Part shown: positions 5,170-12,396 of the stretch, in pieces
How the letters are laid out: every line of letters starts with the position of its first letter
Position numbering within the stretch: position 1 is the stretch's first letter
Source: Cloacimonetes bacterium UBA6081
Lineage (GTDB): Bacteria; Cloacimonadota; Cloacimonadia; Cloacimonadales; Cloacimonadaceae
DNA length: 12,422 nt
NCBI GenBank assembly: GCA_002428685.1
Contig: DIXL01000112.1
Location: forward strand, 1-12,422
Direction of reading: 5' to 3'
Notes under the pieces: generated by a model
Told to the model about the DNA's origin: nothing
The model's database searches: none
Seen by the model: only the letters and a program-made list of their open reading frames with translations
Position numbers and translations under genes: made by a program

Positions 5170-6609
5170 TCAGGCTTCTTCAGCATCCTCGCTACTATCT
5201 TCTATCTCAAGCAGGGTGGCATCCTCGCTACTATCTTCTATCTCAAGCAGGGTGGCATCCTCGCCTGTAGGCAAGTCCTGCACTTTATTTAGTCGCTTTT
5301 CTATCTGGCGGCTGCGGTGACTGGCTTTTTCTATAGTATTTGAGGCTTCCTGCAGTTTCTTTTGGGTTTGTTCCAGCACTGTGCCAAATTTGCCAAATTC
5401 GTTTTTGATCGCACTGAGGATGTTCCACACTTCGGCAGATTTCTTTTGAATAGCCAGGGTTCGGAAACCCACCTGCAAGCTGTTTATCACTGCGGCAGTT
5501 GTGGTTGGGCCGCAAATTATTACATGATAATCGCGCATTACACTTTCAAACAATCCCAGATTGCGCAACACTTCTGCATACAACCCTTCAAAAGGCAAAA
5601 AAAGCATGCCAAAATCGGTTGTGGCAGGAGGATTCAGGTATTTATCTCTTATATCGCGAGCACAGCCCTGAATGCGTTTTACCATGTTTTTCCGTGCTGT
5701 TTCCACTGCCAAAACATCTCCCACTTCATAAGCTTCCAGCAACCGGTGATAGTCCTCTATGGGAAATTTGGCATCTATGGGCAGATATACGCTGTCTGTA
5801 TTATCCTCTCTTCCGGGCATGCGTATAGCAAATTCCACAATCTCGTCTCGTCTTTTGTTGGGCTTATAGTTCTTTTCAAACTGATCCGGGGATAGCATCT
5901 CTTCCAGCAGGCTTTCCAACTGAATTTCTCCCAGCACTCCGCGTGTTTTCACGTTTGTAAGTGCTTTTTTCAAATCACCCACGCCAATGGCCAGATTCTG
6001 CATTTCTCCCATGCTTTTTTGCACCAGTTCCAGGCGTTCGCTTACTATCTTAAAGCTATCACCAAGGCGTTTTTCCAGAGTTTCATGCAGTTTTTCGTCC
6101 ACCGTTTGACGCATTTGCTCCAGCTTGTTTTCATTATTCTGCCTAATCTGTTCCATCTGGGTTTCAATGGCTTTGCGTAGGGCATCAGCCTGTTGCTGTT
6201 GATTTGTTGCCAGATCGTTCATGCGGCGGGTAAAGGTTTCTGCCAGGTCGGATAGTGATTTGGAAAGCTCCACCCGGTTTTTTGTGGCATCCTGATTCAG
6301 TTGCTGCAGCAAAGTAGCATTAGCAGCCCCAAATTCTTCCCGAGTGGCGGAACTCTGTCTGGTCAAAGCCTCAGTTTGTGTTTTTAGTGCTTCGGATAGT
6401 TCCTTACGATTATCAGAGCTTATGTTCAGCAGCTCGTTGCGAAGGCGGCTCATTTCTTCCCGACTATAGCGTTCAAAGGTTTCAAATGCCCCTTTTAGCT
6501 CTCGCAGGGAGTCTTCCGGGCCCTTGCCACTGCGGTTGAATAGTAAAATCAGGGCATTGGCAATTTCAATTAGGATCGCAAAAACGATTAGTATATATAA
6601 AGCTAACAC
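5170..6609 (-). CDS. rmuC: RmuC-family DNA recombination-limiting protein
   Basis: RmuC proteins are membrane-anchored factors with a nuclease-like fold that limit DNA inversion and recombination; the biochemical activity is not well settled. The 479-residue product has an N-terminal membrane helix (residues 4-24), a long coiled coil (about 35-205, rich in Q, E, K and R), then the conserved RmuC domain (about 210-440). That domain contains GVLGEIQLESLLEEML, the signature PIDAKFPIEDYHRL (277-290), and TTDFGMLFLPFEGLYAE (330-346). The last 30 residues are an acidic tail made of two copies of DATLLEIEDSSE. The start is GTG (6607-6609), giving a sensible membrane helix right at the N-terminus, with AGGG about 9 bases upstream. 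It begins 18 bases after the repressor gene stop, so the two form an operon and it is probably under that repressor's control. Confidence 0.92.
   Translation of the reverse strand: MLALYILIVFAILIEIANALILLFNRSGKGPEDSLRELKGAFETFERYSREEMSRLRNELLNISSDNRKELSEALKTQTEALTRQSSATREEFGAANATLLQQLNQDATKNRVELSKSLSDLAETFTRRMNDLATNQQQQADALRKAIETQMEQIRQNNENKLEQMRQTVDEKLHETLEKRLGDSFKIVSERLELVQKSMGEMQNLAIGVGDLKKALTNVKTRGVLGEIQLESLLEEMLSPDQFEKNYKPNKRRDEIVEFAIRMPGREDNTDSVYLPIDAKFPIEDYHRLLEAYEVGDVLAVETARKNMVKRIQGCARDIRDKYLNPPATTDFGMLFLPFEGLYAEVLRNLGLFESVMRDYHVIICGPTTTAAVINSLQVGFRTLAIQKKSAEVWNILSAIKNEFGKFGTVLEQTQKKLQEASNTIEKASHRSRQIEKRLNKVQDLPTGEDATLLEIEDSSEDATLLEIEDSSEDAEEA
5183..5264. repeat. 36-bp in-frame tandem repeat in the rmuC 3' end
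   Basis: Two exact 36-base units (5183-5218 and 5219-5254) are followed by ten bases of a third (5255-5264). Being a multiple of three, the unit duplicates 12 residues (DATLLEIEDSSE) in the acidic tail without shifting the frame. The perfect identity of the two units points to a recent duplication. Confidence 0.95.
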
Positions 6610-6627
6610 TTTATTTAGCCCTGTTGC

Positions 6628-7350
6628 CTATTTCAGCGATCTGTAAAGAAAATATAGCGAACCTATCAAAGCTATGTCAGAATGATTGTTGGGGTTCACT
6701 AAAATGGGTTGAAAATCCTCATTTAGCGGGATTAACACTATCATTTCCTTGGCATCATCCAGCATCAGCTTTTTTAAAGTGATAGCTCCATCAATTCGAA
6801 CTGCACATATTTTACCGTTTAGCTGCCTCCATTCACTGCTTTGACGAATCAGCACCACGTCTTTATTTCTGATATCCGGTTCCATGCTGCGTCCATTAAC
6901 CCGCAAGGCAACAAAATCACCTATCTGACCGTTAATCAAGCTCTTTCGCACCGTAACCACTTCCATGATATCGCCCAGGTTTTCTATGGGCTCACCCGCG
7001 GCAATTTCTCCCGAAACCGGGATGTCTATGGACTCTGCATCCAGCACTTCCAGTCGGGCTTGAACAATTTCTTCCAGACGGTCATTCATTAGCTTTTGAA
7101 ATTTGTCCCAACCACCGCTTTTTATGGTAGAGTCCTTGGATGTGTTAAACATCAATCCCTCGCCGGTAATCATCCAGTGTAAATCTACATTGTAAAGCCT
7201 GCCAATTTCCTCCAATGTCTCCAGAGAAGGCTTGGTTCGCGAGCTTTCCATTTGCGAAATTGCCGAAGGATTCATCTTGAGTGCCTTGGCCATCTCTACC
7301 TGTTTTAAGCGCAGTGCACTGCGCACTTGTTTAATGCGAGTTCCTATCAT
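6628..7350 (-). CDS. XRE-family repressor with self-cleaving S24 (LexA-like) domain
   Basis: The 240-residue product joins an N-terminal helix-turn-helix (residues 5-60: RIKQVRSALRLKQVEMAKAL, then AISQMESSRTKPSLETL) to a C-terminal peptidase S24 domain. The usual self-cleavage site is Ala118-Gly119 in EIAAGEP. The nucleophile is Ser155 in GRSMEPD, and the general base is Lys193 in ITLKKL, 38 residues later, as expected for the Ser-Lys dyad. Such proteins bind operator DNA as dimers and cut themselves when RecA is activated by DNA damage. This is the CI/phage-repressor layout rather than true LexA, whose head is a winged helix. The ATG has AAAGGAG 7 bases upstream. rmuC follows after 18 bases, and no phage structural genes are near, so it appears to be a host regulator. 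A palindrome on its own promoter suggests autoregulation. Confidence 0.93.
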   Translation of the reverse strand: MIGTRIKQVRSALRLKQVEMAKALKMNPSAISQMESSRTKPSLETLEEIGRLYNVDLHWMITGEGLMFNTSKDSTIKSGGWDKFQKLMNDRLEEIVQARLEVLDAESIDIPVSGEIAAGEPIENLGDIMEVVTVRKSLINGQIGDFVALRVNGRSMEPDIRNKDVVLIRQSSEWRQLNGKICAVRIDGAITLKKLMLDDAKEMIVLIPLNEDFQPILVNPNNHSDIALIGSLYFLYRSLK

Positions 7351-7410
7351 AATATAACTCCTTTGGGTGGTAAGGAATACTAATTACTATGTCCATTATC
7401 ATCCAATGAC

Positions 7411-7440
7411 ACAGTATTTAGCTTGACTAAATCCGTCAAG
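7411..7440 (-). promoter_or_regulatory. Promoter with overlapping palindromic operator for repressor-rmuC
   Basis: The minus strand has TTGACG (7434-7439), a 17-base spacer, and TACTGT (7411-7416); the -35 is good and the -10 weak. A perfect palindrome, CTTGAC-N7-GTCAAG (7422-7440), covers the -35 and the spacer, so a bound dimer would block RNA polymerase. Its arm length and spacing suit an XRE or LexA-type dimer. The site lies about 60-90 bases ahead of the repressor start. That the neighbouring repressor binds here is inferred. Confidence 0.5.
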
Positions 7441-7591
7441 TAATATTTAGCCATAAGCATTCATTTTTTATTTTGTCGCGACTACGGTAACTGCTGTCCT
7501 ACTATTACACCGAGACAATTAGCGTCCCTCGTATTATGGTAACGAGGATTACGTTATAAATTCTTTACAATTGAGAAATGGGTGTCCTGGT
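7441..7591. other. Intergenic stretch upstream of the repressor, downstream of the DUF3795-like gene
   Basis: No convincing gene is seen. A hairpin, cctcgt (7527-7532) with acgagg (7542-7547) and a 9-base loop, lies about 45 bases past the stop of the DUF3795-like gene. It may mark the end of the hydrogenase transcript, although no T-run follows on the minus strand. A 24-codon frame across the operator region has no ribosome site. Confidence 0.4.
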
Positions 7592-7798
7592 TTAACTATT
7601 GCTCTGATCTCTGAGGTTTTGATTGGTTAAGCCTTTGTCCACCAATTCCTGCTGCTCTGTTAGCAAGGCATCCAAGCCATCTTCTTTCATTATCTGATAC
7701 AGTTTCAGTGCTGCTTCGGGCAAAATGGTGGTAAGATTGCACATGCGGCAATTTATCCCACAATAGGCGATATCGTTGATACTAAGCTTGGTTTCCAT
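7592..7798 (-). CDS. Short DUF3795-like cysteine protein, probably truncated
   Basis: The 68-residue product opens with IAYCGINCRMCNLTT (residues 10-24), three cysteines in the CGxxCxxC pattern found at the start of DUF3795 proteins, which are probably metal- or iron-sulfur-binding and of unknown function. Full members usually have 100 or more residues with further cysteines in the second half; here the sequence turns polar and ends at residue 68 (NLRDQSNS). I found no clear continuation in the other minus-strand frames. The ATG has GGGAG 6 bases upstream and lies 9 bases after the hydrogenase stop, so the gene is co-transcribed with hydA. It may be a genuine short form, or the head of a gene cut by an old deletion. 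The family assignment rests on the N-terminal motif only. Confidence 0.6.
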   Translation of the reverse strand: METKLSINDIAYCGINCRMCNLTTILPEAALKLYQIMKEDGLDALLTEQQELVDKGLTNQNLRDQSNS

Positions 7799-7807
7799 TG
7801 CTACTCC

Positions 7808-9553
7808 CTATTTCACTATCTTAATGGGTTTTGCTATGTAGCTGGTATGTAGTAACTTCTTGGCTTTGGGAGAGTTTGGCTTATCTAAAAATTCCCTATA
7901 CAGCTTCTGGATGGATTGGTTATTATGCGATTCGCGGCGGGTGCATTGTTCATCTTCCCGGTAAAGCCCTTTGGCACGTGCCAGTCTGATTCGGTTTGTG
8001 CTGCGATAAGGTTGTCCGCCACCGCCTACACAGCCACCCTGACAGGCCATTACTTCCACAAAGTGATAAGGAGGTTCTGCACCTTTGGCTTTAGCGTCTC
8101 TAATTTCATTCATCAGTTTGGATACGTTTCCCAGCCCGGAAGCCACCCCGATGCGAATTTCTTTGCCCAAAAGCTCTATCTTGCCTTTTTTGATGCCTTT
8201 GGCACCGCGCACAAAGTCTATTTTGGGGTCGGGCAATTCTTTCCCCGTGGCAAAGTAGTAGGCTGTGCGTAAGGCGGCTTCCATCACTCCGCCTGTTGCG
8301 CCAAAGATGGTTCCGGCTCCACTGTATTCGCCCAGAGGGTTATCTGCGATCCCTTCCGGTAAATGCGCCAAATCGATACCTCTGGTTTTTAACATACGTG
8401 CCAGTTCACGGGTGGTGATGGTGAGATCCACATCTTTATAGCCGGAGGCAAACATATCTTCCATGCGCTCAATTTCGTATTTCTTGGCTGTGCAGGGCAT
8501 TACGGACACCAGGAAGATCTTTTTGGGGTCTATCTTCAGCTTGTCTGCCCAGTAGGTTTTAACTATTGTGCCCACCATTTGATGGGGTGATTTGGATGAG
8601 GAGAAATGCGGAATCAGATCGCTGTGGAATTTCTCCAGATAATCTACCCAGGAAGGGCAGCAGGTGGTAATCAGCGGAAACCTTTCCGGGTGCTGCGTAA
8701 AGATATGTACAAATTCGCTGGCCTCTTCCATAATTGTAAGGTCTGCCCCAAAATTGGTGTCGAATACATAGTTGAAGCCCAATTCGCGCAGTGCGCTATA
8801 CATCTTGCCTTTAACGTTGGTACCCGGCTTCAGACCAAATTCTTCGCCCAGAGCCACGCGCACGGCAGGGGCTTCCTGAGCCACCAGAACCATGTCTTTG
8901 TTATCCAGCGCAGCCCACAAAGCATCTGAATCATCACATTCATAAATAGCGGCCACGGGGCAATGTGCGCTGCATTGACCGCATTTCACACATTCGGATT
9001 CTTCCAGCTTGCGCTCGAAGGTAGGCCCCACAAAGGTATTGAACCCACGCTCCGAATTCTCCAAAGCATGCACGTCCTGAATTTCGTTGCACACATACAC
9101 GCAGCGTCCACACTGGATGCAATAAGACTGATCAAGCGTTATGGCCAGCGAGGAATCGTCTATGCCCTTGTATTTGCGGTGCACTTTTTTCAGGTTCATG
9201 TGCCGGATGGCCAGTTCCTGAGCCAGGTCTTGCAGTTCGCAACGGCCGTTTTTAATGCATTCGGGGCAGTTATTGGGGTGATTGGATAAGATAATTTCCA
9301 GGGCTTCACGCCGCAAATCCAGCAGTTTTTTGCCGGTAGTTTTTATCTGCATGCCCTCTTCGCAGGGGGTGGAGCAGGCGCGTAAGGTGCGTCCGTTTAT
9401 TTCCACCATGCAAACCCCACAGTTGCCAAAGGCGGGTAAATCTTCATGATAACAGAGATGCGGAACCCTGTATCCGGCCTTGGTGCAGGCATGCAGCACC
9501 TTGGTGTTTTTTAGAACCTGAGTGGCTTTGCCATTTACGAAAACGGTGATCAT
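7808..9553 (-). CDS. hydA: [FeFe] hydrogenase, catalytic subunit of the HydA/bifurcating type
   Basis: This soluble enzyme interconverts protons and H2. Forms with this domain order are the alpha subunit of NADH- and ferredoxin-using bifurcating hydrogenases (HydABC). The start at 9551-9553 (MITVFVNG) is preferred because GGGAG lies 5 bases upstream and the [2Fe-2S] domain begins at once; a TTG 36 bases earlier is open. The product is 581 residues. Domains: plant-type [2Fe-2S] (Cys34, 45, 48, 60); a His-Cys3 [4Fe-4S] segment (His92, Cys96, 99, 105); two [4Fe-4S] motifs (145-155 and 188-198); then the H-cluster domain with TTCCPSW (296-302, Cys298/Cys299), MPCTAKK (352-358, Cys354, Lys358) and MACQGGCVGGGGQP (502-515, Cys504/Cys508). 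All cluster ligands are present. The L3 loop has Gln505 where Pro is usual. hydB and hydC are not beside it. Confidence 0.95.
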   Translation of the reverse strand: MITVFVNGKATQVLKNTKVLHACTKAGYRVPHLCYHEDLPAFGNCGVCMVEINGRTLRACSTPCEEGMQIKTTGKKLLDLRREALEIILSNHPNNCPECIKNGRCELQDLAQELAIRHMNLKKVHRKYKGIDDSSLAITLDQSYCIQCGRCVYVCNEIQDVHALENSERGFNTFVGPTFERKLEESECVKCGQCSAHCPVAAIYECDDSDALWAALDNKDMVLVAQEAPAVRVALGEEFGLKPGTNVKGKMYSALRELGFNYVFDTNFGADLTIMEEASEFVHIFTQHPERFPLITTCCPSWVDYLEKFHSDLIPHFSSSKSPHQMVGTIVKTYWADKLKIDPKKIFLVSVMPCTAKKYEIERMEDMFASGYKDVDLTITTRELARMLKTRGIDLAHLPEGIADNPLGEYSGAGTIFGATGGVMEAALRTAYYFATGKELPDPKIDFVRGAKGIKKGKIELLGKEIRIGVASGLGNVSKLMNEIRDAKAKGAEPPYHFVEVMACQGGCVGGGGQPYRSTNRIRLARAKGLYREDEQCTRRESHNNQSIQKLYREFLDKPNSPKAKKLLHTSYIAKPIKIVK

Positions 9554-9793
9554 GTCAGCTCCCTTGCACTGTATTTTATCTGATAACAACCTGACTGAAT
9601 GCAGATTTTATGTCAAGTGCTTTCGGGTAGCTCACATCCCCCCCGTTTTTTAAACAGGGTATGATATTCGTTACGTAAGTCATTGATAAATAGACATCGG
9701 TTTGGCTGAAAAAGGCCAGTTAGTGCCCAAAATCAGGATTCTGTTTGAGAAATAACCTTTGACACTTTTCTGGGACTCTTTTGAGTGCTGTCC
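9554..9793. other. Intergenic region between hydA and the transposase remnant
   Basis: This is the likely promoter region of hydA. A perfect -35 hexamer, TTGACA, lies on the minus strand at 9611-9616, but no good -10 sits 16-18 bases away, so I do not call a promoter. A bulged stem (CCCGTTT/AAACaGGG, 9642-9658) follows a run of seven C (9638-9644). A 12-base sequence, ttagtgcccaaa at 9720-9731, recurs at 10164-10175. No gene is seen. Confidence 0.45.
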
Positions 9794-10033
9794 ATGTTTA
9801 TTAGAAAAAAGCTCGTTCATAGCAAAAGAACAGGTGTTAGCTCTGCTTATTACCGGTTGATGGAGTCTCGGAATACTGAGAAGGGGCCACGAAATACCCT
9901 GCTTTTACATCTTGGACGCCTGGATATCACTAATGAAGAACAAGAAGACCTGATAGATCGTCTGTCTATGCCCGCTGTGAGCCTGGATCGGGGCATTGCC
10001 ACCGTGGATATATCAAAGATCGAGACAAGATAA
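9794..10033 (+). mobile_element. N-terminal remnant of an IS1634-like transposase
   Basis: The 79-residue frame starts with MFIRKKLVHSKRTG and continues with YYRLMES, RNTLLLHLGRLD and ITNEEQEDLIDRL. This succession (MFxRKK, a short gap, a YYxLxES strand, an R-TLLxLG-LD strand, then an EQ-rich helix) is the N-terminal domain of IS1634/IS4-superfamily transposases as found in Bacteroidetes and related anaerobes. Intact proteins have about 450-600 residues with a DDE catalytic core; here the frame stops after residue 79 (KIETR) and no DDE region follows. The element is dead. Its ends cannot be defined: I saw no matching terminal inverted repeats. The assignment is by remembered pattern. Confidence 0.65.
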
Positions 10034-10053
10034 TGATCAGAATTGGGCGTATT

Positions 10054-10167
10054 ATGGAAAAATATAGTTCCCTCGCCGGTCAGGATGAATTCAAGCTTGA
10101 GCCTGACCTCCATCTGGAAGGCAAAGTAGCCGGCATAAAATTGGATGATAACAAACGCAGAGTTTAG
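10054..10167 (+). pseudogene. Unidentified coding fragment behind the transposase remnant
   Basis: After the stop at 10031-10033, an open stretch in another plus-strand frame reads MEKYSSLAGQDEF, then DLHLEGKVAGIKL, ending KRRV and TAG (10165-10167). It has protein-like composition but no ribosome site. It may be the far end of the same transposase after an internal deletion and frameshift, or a piece of another gene. I do not recognise it. Confidence 0.3.
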
Positions 10168-10175
10168 TGCCCAAA

Positions 10176-10366
10176 TAAACAACCCCCTCTCTATTTTGCA
10201 ATAACTTAGCCCCTATTTTGCGAAAGATGGGCTAACAATAGATTATTATCCAGATTCGCTGTCAAGTTATTTCAGCTTTTTCGTTATTAAAACAAAAATT
10301 CCCCATTATCTGATTATACAAAGCCCTAATTGCATCATTGCCATTTCCGTAACCATGCTTCATAAA
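10176..10366. other. Intergenic stretch between IS remnant and the secreted protein gene
   Basis: AT-rich, with no gene recognised. The octamer tattttgc occurs twice about 20 bases apart near 10193-10222. A TTGACA sits on the minus strand at 10270-10275 but points towards the transposase remnant, where nothing on that strand looks coding. No intrinsic terminator was found for the gene ending at 10367. Confidence 0.35.
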
Positions 10367-12340
10367 CTATTTTAGCACTACCTGTTTTAAGACGTAGTGT
10401 TTGCTGTTTTGCGAAATGCGCAGCAGATACAAACCACTGGAAAGCAAAAGCTGCGTGCTATCGAAAGATACAAGGTTTGAGGCACGATACAAACATTGGC
10501 CTTTTAGGTTATATACTTCCAGGGAAAAAGGCTGTTGGCTTTTGTTATCAAGCGCAAAGGAACCTATGCAGGGATTTGGGTATGTTCCAAAAGCAGCAGT
10601 GGGGATTAATTCGTCGCTGTTTATCACCCAACCACCGGTGGAATTTAGTTTCAGCTCGTCCAGAAAAAGGGCAAAGGCATCCACAGACACACAATTCCAG
10701 GCCAGAAAAATACGTTGATTCTGATAGGCAGAGAGATCGTAATTGTATAGCGTCCAGGCCACAGGAACGCTGAGATATGAAGCTGCATGCAAGGAGCTAA
10801 AGGAGGCAGGGTTTGTTTCCGTTGTGGAGATCAAAACGCGCAGACGCTCCAAGCCAAACTCTGCAAACGCGGAGCGGGCATAGAAAGTCAGAGAGGGATT
10901 TTGCCCAAGATGTATGGCTGGAGAAATCAGCCAATCGTTGTTGGGCGGATTGAGTGAACTCATTGCCATCAGCATTTTGCTGCCCTGATAAGGTGAACAA
11001 TTTGTCAGGGGAGGAGTAGTTTCCGAAGGTGTAAAACAAAGCCACGCAAGAGCTTCGCCTTCGTGAGGAAAGCTTGCATTGTCCCAGCTCCAGGTTAGAG
11101 ATGTATCACAATCCAGATTCTGCCAATTGGGAATCGCAGAGCTAAAACTTAAACAAGCTTCAAAGCCGTTATATAAAAGGGCTTCCGGAGGAGCCGCAGG
11201 AATTGTAACGCTAGCCAGATTGGAGGTGCCACTTTCTGTGCCACTGAGATTAACCGCAGTTACGTAGTAATAATAGGTTAAGTTTGGGGTAATTGCGCTA
11301 TCCACAAAGTTTGTTTCGGCTCCGGAGGCATAATAGGCTGTATTTCTATAAAGCTTGTAATAGTGGACATTTCCGACCAAAGGAACTTGCCACGAAAGCA
11401 CAACAGCCGTGCCATTGTAATAGCATGATAGCTGTTGCGGAGGAGAAACATCCTCTCCAGAGGTGCTAAAACTCCAGATGGGAGAGGGAAATTGCTGTCC
11501 ATAATAGACGCCTGTAACCTGCCAAAAATACTGTTGATCATAGTTTAAAGGCGTTTCAGGCTGCCAAAAGGGAAGAGGATGCGAACTTGCCACCACCTGT
11601 AAGCTATCGGGATGAGTGCCCAGACGCAGAGAAAAACTTTGGCACAGGCTTTGCCAGGAAAAATTACCGTCGATGGGGACATTGGCAGAGCCATTTGCCG
11701 GATTTGGTTGCACGGGAATGTAGTGCAAGGCTTCGATGCCAATCTGAAGGTTGCTGCGGTGGGTTTTATAGCTAAATCCGGATACAGGTGGGGAATATGG
11801 ATCGGGGTTGTAATTGGCAGATTGATATTGCACGGCAAGTTGAGCAGCTTCATAAGTGCACAAAAAGTCGTCGGAAGTGCTGCCGTAATCGCTGCCATTT
11901 TCATCCACTGCCAAAATCAGGTTGCTGTTGCCATTGTAGCTGAATGTATTGCTTAGGGCTATTTGCAGCCAGCCATTACCGGGTAAGCCAGCGGTAAAAT
12001 CACTTTCACTCAGCATGCCATCATAAACCAGGCTCAAACTGTCAATTGGGACCCAACCTGCGCTCATAACGGTTCTATTGCTGTGCCCCAAATAGATTTT
12101 CCATTGCCTGTTTCCATCAAAAAACAGATCGCTGCTAACATTGTAATGAAAGCCCAAAGATGTGATTATGCCTCCACAGCCTATTTCATCCGCCATAAAA
12201 AGCTGCTGAGAATATGTGTAGCGGGCTACCGGTTCAATGGGTAAGCCTTGGTTTAATACAGTGCCGGAACCAATGGAGATGGTTTCGCACAACAAAGAAG
12301 CACATAAGATTACAAGGATTACAGTCATGCTTGGTTTCAT
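10367..12340 (-). CDS. Large secreted multidomain protein with type IX secretion-like sorting tail
   Basis: The 657-residue product has a signal peptide (about residues 1-19), so it leaves the cytoplasm. Residues 23-205 form a beta-rich N-terminal domain (TVLNQGLPIEP, then LGFHYN, WKIYLGH, LILAVDENG) that I associate with Cloacimonadota and Bacteroidetes surface proteins. Residues 208-295 look like an Ig-type repeat (NPANGSANVPIDGNFSW, then YFWQVTG, WSFST). Residues 298-381 are FN3-like (LSWQVP, YYKLYRN, TYYYYVTAVN). Residues 388-567 fit the cleaved-adhesin / choice-of-anchor J pattern (NGFE near 391, NNDWLISPAI near 467, FLDELKL near 559). Residues 580-657 match a T9SS type A sorting domain (YPNP, SLEVYNLKGQ, SGLYLLRI, KQVVLK). 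It is probably a cell-surface adhesin or scaffold; no catalytic site is seen. The ATG has only a weak GGGG ribosome site 11 bases upstream. Nothing else appears co-transcribed in the window. Confidence 0.85.
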   Translation of the reverse strand: MKPSMTVILVILCASLLCETISIGSGTVLNQGLPIEPVARYTYSQQLFMADEIGCGGIITSLGFHYNVSSDLFFDGNRQWKIYLGHSNRTVMSAGWVPIDSLSLVYDGMLSESDFTAGLPGNGWLQIALSNTFSYNGNSNLILAVDENGSDYGSTSDDFLCTYEAAQLAVQYQSANYNPDPYSPPVSGFSYKTHRSNLQIGIEALHYIPVQPNPANGSANVPIDGNFSWQSLCQSFSLRLGTHPDSLQVVASSHPLPFWQPETPLNYDQQYFWQVTGVYYGQQFPSPIWSFSTSGEDVSPPQQLSCYYNGTAVVLSWQVPLVGNVHYYKLYRNTAYYASGAETNFVDSAITPNLTYYYYVTAVNLSGTESGTSNLASVTIPAAPPEALLYNGFEACLSFSSAIPNWQNLDCDTSLTWSWDNASFPHEGEALAWLCFTPSETTPPLTNCSPYQGSKMLMAMSSLNPPNNDWLISPAIHLGQNPSLTFYARSAFAEFGLERLRVLISTTETNPASFSSLHAASYLSVPVAWTLYNYDLSAYQNQRIFLAWNCVSVDAFALFLDELKLNSTGGWVINSDELIPTAAFGTYPNPCIGSFALDNKSQQPFSLEVYNLKGQCLYRASNLVSFDSTQLLLSSGLYLLRISQNSKHYVLKQVVLK

Positions 12341-12366
12341 TGTTACGGCTACCCCTTTATGAAGCC

Positions 12367-12396
12367 TGTCGTTCCCGCGGAGGCGGGAATCCAGCC
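12367..12396 (+). repeat. REP-like repeat, third identical copy
   Basis: This is a 30-base perfect copy of 4955-4984 in the same orientation, with its TTCCCGC/GCGGGAA hairpin. It lies 26 bases upstream of the start codon of the secreted protein gene, within its probable leader or promoter region. Confidence 0.9.

Noticed and set aside
5362..5895. Plus-strand frame of 177 codons inside rmuC
   Set aside because: It is antisense to the conserved RmuC domain, with cysteine- and histidine-rich composition typical of a shadow frame.
7389..7463. 24-codon minus-strand frame over the operator region
   Set aside because: No ribosome site; the sequence is better explained as promoter and operator.
9850..10182. 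Minus-strand 110-codon frame opposite the transposase remnant
   Set aside because: It is antisense to the recognisable IS1634-like N-terminus and shows no family pattern or ribosome site.
11545..11904. Other-frame reading within the secreted protein gene
   Set aside because: It overlaps the Ig-like and N-terminal parts of the intact 657-residue frame, which carries the coherent domain order.
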